A stretch of 9,857 bases of DNA from JAXIHJ01 sp034189755 (GTDB lineage Bacteria > Planctomycetota > Phycisphaerae > SM23-33). A model generated the notes under the pieces. The model was not told the DNA's origin, ran no database searches, and saw nothing but the letters and a program-made list of their open reading frames with translations. The translations under genes and the position numbers were made by a program. Position 1 is the stretch's first letter. The number at the start of each line of letters is the position of its first letter. This document shows positions 1-5,162 of the stretch, one piece after another. The DNA lies in the NCBI GenBank assembly GCA_034189755.1, contig JAXIHJ010000122.1, positions 1-9,857 on the forward strand, read 5' to 3'.

Positions 1-247
1 GGTCCCAGAACCGATTCACCAGCCGGATGCGCAGCAGCAGATGCAGCAGCTTCTCGAGCAGGAAATAAAGAATCGGTCCGAGCAGGATATTGATCACTAC
101 AGCCAGGGCCGCGACGGGCAGCCAGGGCAGCTTGGCGACCAGGATACCGTAGGGAATGCTCGCCCGCAGTTCCAGGAACGGCGTAAACGTCAGAAGGACA
201 ATCAGGAAATACGGGTTGGAAAACAAGTCGCCAAGCCATTCAAGCAT
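1..247 (-). CDS. COG2426-type small multidrug export-like membrane protein, N-terminal part
   Basis: Reading the minus strand from an ATG at 247 gives 82 open codons that run off the left edge, so the C-terminus is missing. The product is very hydrophobic: one segment at about residues 13-25, then the family-like stretch TPFLELRASIPYGI (22-35), then a long hydrophobic run (about 43-70) ending in a leucine-rich basic segment. The TPFxExRxSIPxGI pattern is what I associate with the COG2426 / 'putative small multi-drug export' integral membrane family (Pfam Sm_multidrug_ex). Its transport role is poorly established, so the name should be taken loosely. A TCCTC on the plus strand (GAGGA on the coding strand) lies 7 nt before the ATG, supporting the start. 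The gene diverges from mnmA across a 134-bp gap containing a good promoter for it. The family call is from motif memory; the inner-membrane location is inferred from hydrophobicity. Confidence 0.75.
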   Translation of the reverse strand, partial: MLEWLGDLFSNPYFLIVLLTFTPFLELRASIPYGILVAKLPWLPVAALAVVINILLGPILYFLLEKLLHLLLRIRLVNRFWD

Positions 248-254
248 AACACAG

Positions 255-259
255 TCCTC
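255..259 (-). promoter_or_regulatory. Ribosome binding site (GAGGA) of the COG2426-like gene
   Basis: GAGGA on the minus strand is separated by 7 nt from the ATG at 247. It fixes the start of the truncated membrane protein gene and contrasts with mnmA and pyk, which have no such site. Confidence 0.6.
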
Positions 260-278
260 GAAATACGTTGCCCACAGC

Positions 279-307
279 AGTATTCCCGCATAGGCATGGT
301 TTGTCAA
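279..307 (-). promoter_or_regulatory. Sigma70-type promoter for the COG2426-like gene
   Basis: On the minus strand a perfect TTGACA (307-302) is followed after exactly 17 nt by AATACT (284-279), which matches the -10 consensus at four of six positions. Transcription would begin near 272, giving a leader of roughly 25 nt that contains the GAGGA ribosome binding site. The perfect -35 and ideal spacing make this the best-looking promoter in the window, but no start site has been measured. Confidence 0.55.
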
Positions 308-366
308 TCGGCTGGCTGGCAGGCTCCTGTAGTCTGCAATGTGCCGCTGTCTTCGGATGCGCCGTT

Positions 367-375
367 TGCTAGAAT
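367..375 (+). promoter_or_regulatory. Extended -10 box directly before mnmA (possible leaderless start)
   Basis: TGC followed by TAGAAT (370-375) fits an extended -10 element (TGn plus a five-of-six match to TATAAT). Only six bases separate it from the ATG at 382, so a start about 7 nt downstream would place the first transcribed base at or next to the start codon. No Shine-Dalgarno-like sequence precedes mnmA, which agrees with a leaderless message. The -35 candidate at the right spacing (347-352) is poor. The same TAGAATAT octamer precedes pyk. Confidence 0.45.
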
Positions 376-381
376 ATAACC

Positions 382-1428
382 ATGGCCTCGAATTCCAAAA
401 GTGTGCTTGTGGCGATGAGCGGCGGCGTGGATTCTTCGGTGGCGGCTGCATTGCTTACAAAGTCCGGCTGTGACGTGACGGGCGCGTACCTGAGCTTCGG
501 TGCCTCCGGCCGAGCTGCGGACGCAGCGGCGTCAGCGCGCCGCGTGGCCGAAAAGCTCGGCATCGAGCTGGTCGTGCTGGACTTTGCCGATGCGTTCGCA
601 AGTATTATCGAGGACTTCGCAGCCGAGTATGCCCGCGGCCGAACGCCCAACCCCTGCATCCACTGCAACGCGAGGATCAAGTTCGGCCGTCTTATCGAGC
701 AGGCCGAGGCAATGGGCATCCAATACGTAGCGACCGGCCACCACGCCCGGCTGATCGACTCTGCCGGCCGGCCTGCCGTCGCGCGAGGCCGGGCAAGGCA
801 GAAGGATCAGTCCTACGCCCTGTTCGCCGTCGCGCGCGAGCACCTCTGCCGCATACTGCTGCCGACCGGCGAGGTGGATAACAAGAGCCGGGTAAGGAAA
901 ATTGCCCAATCGCTTGGCCTGGACAGCCACGACAGGCCCGACAGCCAGGAGATATGCTTTGTCGCGGATAATGATTATGTCAGCCTGCTTCAGAAGCGCG
1001 TGCCTCAGGCATTGCAGCCCGGCGACATTGTAAACGCCGCCGGCGAGGTGCTTGGCAGGCACGACGGCTACGGGCGATTCACTGTCGGCCAGAGGAGGGG
1101 TCTCGGCGTGGCCGCCGGCGAGCCGCTGTACGTAACGCGCATCGACGCAGCCACAGCCACCGTAACCATCGGCCCAAAGGCGGAAGTCATGGGCCGCCAT
1201 CTCAGCGCGTCCGGTGCAAACTGGCATTGCGATGTGCCGGCATCGAAAGTGTTCGAAGCAACAGTGCAGGTTCGCTACAACCACGGCGGCGCGCCCGGCC
1301 GGGTGAAGGTTACCGCCCCGGACACGTTCGAGGTGGATTTCGCCGATGATGTCTCCGCTATTACGCCCGGCCAGGCCGCCGTCATCTACGACGGCGATAC
1401 GCTGCTCGGCGGTGGATGGATCGATTGA
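382..1428 (+). CDS. mnmA: tRNA-specific 2-thiouridylase MnmA
   Basis: MnmA adds sulfur to carbon 2 of the wobble uridine (U34) of Lys, Glu and Gln tRNAs, using ATP to adenylate the base and a relayed persulfide as sulfur donor; it is cytoplasmic. The 348-residue length is normal to slightly short. Residues 13-19 are the PP-loop SGGVDSS. NPCIHCNARIKF (90-101) carries the expected first catalytic Cys (C95) plus an extra Cys at 92. ATGHHA (117-122) and KDQSYAL (141-147) are family motifs, and DSQEICF (187-193) holds the second catalytic Cys, C192. The central and C-terminal beta-barrel parts follow, with FTVGQRRGLG at 233-242. The region after residue 40 is short compared with many MnmA proteins. 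The ATG at 382 starts exactly where family alignments begin. No ribosome binding site is visible; a -10-like box sits just upstream. The 3' end overlaps the next gene by 13 bp, suggesting co-transcription and coupled translation. Confidence 0.96.
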   Translation: MASNSKSVLVAMSGGVDSSVAAALLTKSGCDVTGAYLSFGASGRAADAAASARRVAEKLGIELVVLDFADAFASIIEDFAAEYARGRTPNPCIHCNARIKFGRLIEQAEAMGIQYVATGHHARLIDSAGRPAVARGRARQKDQSYALFAVAREHLCRILLPTGEVDNKSRVRKIAQSLGLDSHDRPDSQEICFVADNDYVSLLQKRVPQALQPGDIVNAAGEVLGRHDGYGRFTVGQRRGLGVAAGEPLYVTRIDAATATVTIGPKAEVMGRHLSASGANWHCDVPASKVFEATVQVRYNHGGAPGRVKVTAPDTFEVDFADDVSAITPGQAAVIYDGDTLLGGGWID

Positions 1429-2369
1429 AGAGCAGGGAATCGACAATTCTTGCGGTTCATCCCGGCGCGCTGGGCGACGTTATCCTGTTTGGCCGGCTGC
1501 TTTCTATGCTGAAAGGCCCCGTCAGACTTGTCGCCGGGCGGGAGAAGGCTGAGCTGCTTGTCGCACTCGGTGTTGTCCGGCCAGCGCTGGGGTTTGAATC
1601 GCTGCCTATGGAGGAGCTTTTCACTGATTTACCGTTGGCCGCCTGCCGCCTGCCAGGTCTGCTGGGCCGGTGCGATCGGCTCGTCAGTTGTTTCCCGGCC
1701 GGCGACCGGAATGCGGAGCTTCGGCTGGCGGCGATGTGCGCCGCAAAGGACGCTGCTTTTTTGCCCACCAGGCCACCGGAGGGATTCTCCGGGCACCTGC
1801 TGGAGCTTTGGTGCGACCTGCTGGGCGTTGAATTCGTTCCGCCTGCCTCGCCATGGCGCCTGCCGGACGCCGCCATTAAAGGTGCTAATCGTGAATTGAA
1901 ACGTATCGGCGTTGATGCCGGTAGCAGATGCCTTGTCATACACCCTGGTGCAGGTGCGAAAGAGAAATGCTGGCCGCTGGAGCGGTTCCTGGAACTGGCC
2001 CGCAACGTGGCACGAGCAGTGGTGTTCATTCTCGGCCCGGCCGAGTCCGACCGATGGTCCGCTGAAACCATCGAATCCGTTCGCCGGGTATTTCCGTTGC
2101 TGTTGCAGCCGTCGCTTACTGTGCTGGCCGGCGTTCTGGCCGGGGCCGGGGCGTACGTGGGCAACGATTCCGGCGTCTCGCATCTGGCCGGGGCTGTGGG
2201 AACGCCGACGGTGGCGATGTTTGGCCCGAGCCGGCCTGAAAACTTCGCGCCAGTCGGGCCAAATGTAAAAGTCCTCGCCGCACGTTCCGTTACCGGGATC
2301 TCCACGAAGCAGGTCTTGCAGGCGTTGGCCGATTTGCAGGGCTTTTCTTTACGTAAGCGGCGACGGTAG
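1416..2369 (+). CDS. Glycosyltransferase family 9 (heptosyltransferase-like) protein
   Basis: Members of family GT9 (WaaF/WaaC/RfaQ type) transfer ADP-heptose or related sugars onto lipopolysaccharide core acceptors at the cytoplasmic face of the inner membrane. The 317 residues fit the two-domain GT-B fold. The N-terminal loop is HPGALGDVILFGRL (15-28), matching the family's G-[AS]-x-GD signature. The second domain opens with IHPGAGAKEKCWPLERF (175-191), the motif just after the domain linker. The donor-binding motif is GNDSGVSHLAGAVGTPTVAMFGPSRP (249-274, quoted in part: GNDSGVSHLAG, then GTPTVAMFGPS). The protein ends in a basic RKRRR. The start chosen is the ATG inside the mnmA end (13-bp overlap, different frame), since HPGALGD then lies at the usual distance from the N-terminus. 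No LPS-core neighbours are present, so the acceptor and sugar remain unknown; heptosyltransferase is only the nearest family name. Confidence 0.85.
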   Translation: MDRLKSRESTILAVHPGALGDVILFGRLLSMLKGPVRLVAGREKAELLVALGVVRPALGFESLPMEELFTDLPLAACRLPGLLGRCDRLVSCFPAGDRNAELRLAAMCAAKDAAFLPTRPPEGFSGHLLELWCDLLGVEFVPPASPWRLPDAAIKGANRELKRIGVDAGSRCLVIHPGAGAKEKCWPLERFLELARNVARAVVFILGPAESDRWSAETIESVRRVFPLLLQPSLTVLAGVLAGAGAYVGNDSGVSHLAGAVGTPTVAMFGPSRPENFAPVGPNVKVLAARSVTGISTKQVLQALADLQGFSLRKRRR

Positions 2370-2372
2370 AAT
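2367..2372 (+). promoter_or_regulatory. -10-like TAGAAT box overlapping the glycosyltransferase stop codon, before pyk
   Basis: TAGAAT at 2367-2372 uses the TAG stop codon of the upstream gene as its first three bases and stands seven bases before the pyk ATG. It continues as TAGAATAT, identical to the octamer before mnmA. No good -35 hexamer is found at 16-18 nt, and there is no TG extension here, so it is weaker than the mnmA copy. If active it would give pyk its own leaderless transcript in addition to read-through from mnmA. Confidence 0.35.
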
Positions 2373-2379
2373 ATCGGCC

Positions 2380-3798
2380 ATGCCGATCCGGACCAAGATT
2401 GTAGCGACTGTCGGCCCGGCCAGCGGCGAGTCGAAGACGATTCGTCAGCTTGCCCAGGCCGGCTGCGATGTGTTTCGCGTAAACTTTTCCCACGGTGATG
2501 ACGAGCAGCGCGCCGGCTTTTTGGCCGGCATCCGCGCCGCCGAGAGCGAGCTGGGCTGGCCGCTGGCTGTTATGGCCGACCTGTGCGGGCCTAAAATTCG
2601 CGTCGGTCCTATTGCCGGAGGCTCGGTCCTGCTGGCTGACGGGCAGGAACTCGTCATTCAGCGCGAGCCCATCGAAGGCAAGGCCGACCGTATCTCCACC
2701 ACGCTCCATGAACTTGCCGACGCCGTGAGCCGGGGTGACGCGATCCTGATGGATGACGGCAGCATCCGCATGGAGGTTGTCGAGGTTCGCGGTTCGGATG
2801 AGGTAGTCTGCCGCATTGTTCGCGGGGGCGTGCTGGCCGGGTCCAAGGGCGTTAACCTGCCGCACGTCAGGATGCCGATCGACGCTTTAACGGAAAAGGA
2901 CCGGCGCGACGTCGCTCACATTGCAGCGGGTGATTTCGATTACGTGGCGCTGTCGTTCGTTCGGTCGGCCAAGGACATAGAAGCCCTGCGGAAGCTGCTG
3001 GACGCCGCCGGCTGCGGTGCACACATCGTCGCCAAGATAGAGAAGCCTCAGGCCGTGGACGACATTGATGCAATAATCGCCTCGGCCGACGCGATTATGG
3101 TTGCCCGGGGCGACCTTGGCGTGGAGATGCCCCTGCCGGAAGTGCCGATAGTCCAGAAGCAAATCGCACGGTTGTGCCTCGCGGCGTCCAAGCCGTGCAT
3201 CATCGCCACGGAAATGCTGGTCTCGATGACGCATCGGCCCAGGCCGACACGGGCGGAGGTCTCCGACGTGGCCAACGCCGTGCTGGATCGGGCCGACGCG
3301 GTGATGCTGTCCGGCGAGACGGCGATAGGAGAGTTCCCCGTCGCGGCGGTGGCGATGATGAACGAAATTGTCGCGCGCGTCGAGGTGTATGACGATCCGG
3401 CACGTGTTGCGGTGCAGCCGGCCAGCTCGTCGGACCGGGTTGCTACGGCGCTGGCCGGAGAGATCCATGAAATTGTTCGGGATGAAGGCATCGCCGCGGT
3501 AGCGGTCTTTACAGCCACCGGAGCGACCGCGTTAGTGCTTGCCAAAAACCGCCTGCCTGTGCCGGTGCTGGCCATCTCGCCCGAGATCCACGCGGTGCGG
3601 CGAATGTGCCTCTATTATGGTGTTGATTCTATACTGGCCGACGCGCCGAAGCACACGCCGGACGTTCTGAAACTGGCCTCCGGGTTTTGCCTCGAACACA
3701 AGATTGCACGACGCGGCGACAAAATCGTTGTCGTCCCGTCCCGGGCCGTCGGCAAACCCGGCGCAACCGACACGCTTATGGTCCACACAATTGGCTGA
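2380..3798 (+). CDS. pyk: Pyruvate kinase
   Basis: Catalyses the last step of glycolysis, phosphoenolpyruvate + ADP to pyruvate + ATP, in the cytoplasm, normally as a homotetramer. The 472 residues are the usual length. RVNFSHG (33-39) supplies the Arg, Asn and Ser of the active site and K+ site. ADLCGPKIR (66-74) is the variant of the GPxIR motif. The B domain spans roughly 75-165. IVAKIEKP (216-223) carries the catalytic Lys219 and metal-binding Glu221. ARGDLGVEMP (242-251) holds the second metal ligand region, and ATEMLVSMTHRPRPTRAEVSD (276-296, quoted in parts as ATEML and RPRPTRAEVSD) plus AVMLSGETAIGEFP match the signature. The C-terminal effector domain (about 345-472) contains FTATGATALVLAKNR, where the Arg often seen in SGRTAR is replaced. 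ATG at 2380 lies 10 bp past the previous stop, with no ribosome binding site; the N-terminus RTKIVATVGPAS is the standard beginning. Confidence 0.97.
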   Translation: MPIRTKIVATVGPASGESKTIRQLAQAGCDVFRVNFSHGDDEQRAGFLAGIRAAESELGWPLAVMADLCGPKIRVGPIAGGSVLLADGQELVIQREPIEGKADRISTTLHELADAVSRGDAILMDDGSIRMEVVEVRGSDEVVCRIVRGGVLAGSKGVNLPHVRMPIDALTEKDRRDVAHIAAGDFDYVALSFVRSAKDIEALRKLLDAAGCGAHIVAKIEKPQAVDDIDAIIASADAIMVARGDLGVEMPLPEVPIVQKQIARLCLAASKPCIIATEMLVSMTHRPRPTRAEVSDVANAVLDRADAVMLSGETAIGEFPVAAVAMMNEIVARVEVYDDPARVAVQPASSSDRVATALAGEIHEIVRDEGIAAVAVFTATGATALVLAKNRLPVPVLAISPEIHAVRRMCLYYGVDSILADAPKHTPDVLKLASGFCLEHKIARRGDKIVVVPSRAVGKPGATDTLMVHTIG

Positions 3799-3802
3799 AA
3801 GC

Positions 3803-3838
3803 CCTGCCTGCCTCCTGCGTCAGCAGGTGAAATGCAGG
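3803..3838. terminator. Two-tier inverted repeat between convergent genes, possible bidirectional terminator
   Basis: The 44-bp gap between the pyk stop and the phosphoesterase stop holds CCTGC (3803-3807), CCTGC (3814-3818), a GTCA loop, GCAGG (3823-3827) and GCAGG (3834-3838). The inner and outer 5-bp stems are separated by six bases on each side, so the element is symmetric on both strands. No U-tract follows on either strand, so this is not a canonical intrinsic terminator. Its position at a convergent junction is the main argument. Confidence 0.3.
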
Positions 3839-3842
3839 TCCA

Positions 3843-4349
3843 CTATCTCCCCACTTCAATTAGATCGAGCGTATCGGTATCCGTATCGAGCACGGCGACG
3901 GTGGGGCGGTGCGGCCTGCGAGGATGACGAAGCGCGCCTGGGTTGATAACCCGGACCCGGCCCAGCCGCTTGTCGCCGGGCCGGTGTGTATGGCCGAAGC
4001 AAACGTAGGGAAACTGCCCGCCGGCGATTAGTTCGTTCAGGAGCTTATCGTCATGGCCGTGTGTGGCGATGAGGTATTCACCGTTCGCCAGCGGCAGTTC
4101 GATAGTCTCCCATCCGAAATGCACGCCTCGCTTTTTGGCTGTTGCAGCCAGGCTATCGACATGGCGGTCCATATTGCCCACCACCACGTAGGCCGAAACT
4201 GTCGCATCGCCGAGCAGTTCGATACATTCAGCCGACAGGATGTCGCCGCAGTGGACGATGGCTTCGACGCCGCGGGAGGCGAAAAGCTCCACCGCCCGCC
4301 GTAGACGGTCCGTCTTGCCGTGAGAATCTGAGACAATCCCTATCTTCAT
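3843..4349 (-). CDS. YfcE/MJ0936-type metallophosphoesterase
   Basis: A small calcineurin-like phosphoesterase of 168 residues, the usual length for this two-metal family, which hydrolyses phosphodiesters in vitro (natural substrate usually unknown). All metal-binding motifs are present in order: SDSH with D8 and H10, CGD with D36, GNMD with N59, the THGHD block with H97 and H99, and GHTH with H120 and H122. NPGAL (136-140) closes the core as in YfcE-like proteins. No signal peptide is seen, so it is probably cytoplasmic. It is the last gene of the minus-strand block, starting 23 bp after the yebC stop. The Shine-Dalgarno match is poor (an AAGAAG about 12 nt upstream), so translation may depend on coupling to yebC. 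The ATG at 4349 gives MKIGIVSDSH, the standard N-terminus. The motif set is unambiguous for the family but does not identify the substrate. Confidence 0.92.
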   Translation of the reverse strand: MKIGIVSDSHGKTDRLRRAVELFASRGVEAIVHCGDILSAECIELLGDATVSAYVVVGNMDRHVDSLAATAKKRGVHFGWETIELPLANGEYLIATHGHDDKLLNELIAGGQFPYVCFGHTHRPGDKRLGRVRVINPGALRHPRRPHRPTVAVLDTDTDTLDLIEVGR

Positions 4350-4372
4350 CTTTTGCAGTCGGCTTCTTGGAG

Positions 4373-5140
4373 TCAGCCGCCGTTTTTAGCCGCGGCTGTT
4401 GCTTTTTGCAGAAGGTCGTCCGGCAGATCGAAGTTGGTGTATACATTCTGCACGTCGTCATGGTCTTCGAAGGCTTCGGCGAGATTCAGGGCGGCCTTGG
4501 CCTTGTCGGCCTCGACGGCGACGGTGCTTTTCGGCACCATGGCGATTTGTGCCGATACGGTTTCGATGTTCTTTTCAGCCAGTGCCGACTTGACGCCGGA
4601 AAAGGCGTTCAACGGGCAGGTAATCTCGAAGGCGTCGCCTTCAGTTTCGATGTCATCGGCACCGGCTTCGAGCGCAACTTCAATCAGCGTCTCCTCGTCG
4701 GCGACGTCTGAGGACACGACGAAACTGCCTTTCTGGTCGAACATCCACGCGACGCAGTTGGACGCCCCCAGTTGTCCGCCTGCCCGCTCGAAGATTTTTC
4801 GTATGTCTGATGCCGTGCGGTTGCGATTGTCGGTGAGGCACTCGACTATGAAGGCCACGCCGCCCGGGCCGTAACCTTCGTAGACCGTCTGTTCGTAACT
4901 TGTAGTGCCCAGTTCACCCGTACCTTTCTTGACGGCCTTTTCGATGGTGTCCTTGGGCATATTGGCGCTCTTGGCGTCGTCGATGGCGTAGCGGAGCGTG
5001 AGGTTCTCATCGGGGTTGCCGCCTCCGGCCTTGGCCGCGACGATAATCCGCCGGGCCAGCTTGCTCCAGATGCGCCCTCTCTTGGCGTCGTTGCTGGCCT
5101 TGGCACGTTTGATCTTCGACCATTTGGAATGTCCCGACAT
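4373..5140 (-). CDS. yebC: YebC/PmpR family protein (TACO1-like)
   Basis: The protein is 255 residues, normal for the family, and starts with the diagnostic MSGHSKWSKIKRAK. Further family blocks are RIWSKLARRIIVAAK (23-37), GGGNPDENLTLRYAIDDAK (39-57), NMPKDTIEKAVKKGTG (60-75), YEGYGPGG (87-94) and DNRNRTASDIRKIFERAGG (104-122), followed by GASNCVAWMF (125-134) and an acidic C-terminal region. The family has been described both as DNA-binding transcription regulators (PmpR, YebC) and, from work on bacterial YebC and mitochondrial TACO1, as ribosome-associated factors that relieve stalling at proline-rich stretches; sequence alone does not decide between these. The ATG at 5140 has a clear AGGGAG ribosome binding site 8 nt upstream. 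It lies 22 bp after the TPR lipoprotein stop and 23 bp before the phosphoesterase. It is often found near ruvC in other bacteria, a context absent here. Confidence 0.96.
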   Translation of the reverse strand: MSGHSKWSKIKRAKASNDAKRGRIWSKLARRIIVAAKAGGGNPDENLTLRYAIDDAKSANMPKDTIEKAVKKGTGELGTTSYEQTVYEGYGPGGVAFIVECLTDNRNRTASDIRKIFERAGGQLGASNCVAWMFDQKGSFVVSSDVADEETLIEVALEAGADDIETEGDAFEITCPLNAFSGVKSALAEKNIETVSAQIAMVPKSTVAVEADKAKAALNLAEAFEDHDDVQNVYTNFDLPDDLLQKATAAAKNGG

Positions 5141-5148
5141 ACATCAAG

Positions 5149-5154
5149 CTCCCT
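5149..5154 (-). promoter_or_regulatory. Ribosome binding site (AGGGAG) of yebC
   Basis: AGGGAG on the minus strand lies 8 nt before the yebC ATG, inside the 22-bp gap after the TPR gene. It is the strongest Shine-Dalgarno match in the minus-strand block and supports independent initiation of yebC. Confidence 0.6.
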
Positions 5155-5162
5155 GACTGCAA

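Noticed and set aside
41..379. Plus-strand open frame of 112 codons at the left edge
   Set aside because: It is antisense to the membrane protein gene, rich in Gln/Arg as expected from reverse reading of hydrophobic codons, and runs through the promoter region; the minus-strand reading has a family motif and a ribosome binding site.
532..1446. 304-codon minus-strand open frame opposite mnmA
   Set aside because: It mirrors mnmA codons in high-GC DNA; the translation shows no recognisable motif, whereas mnmA is complete on the other strand.
1457..2305. 282-codon minus-strand open frame opposite the glycosyltransferase
   Set aside because: Ser/Pro/Arg-rich composition typical of an antisense frame and no motif; the GT9 gene explains the stretch.
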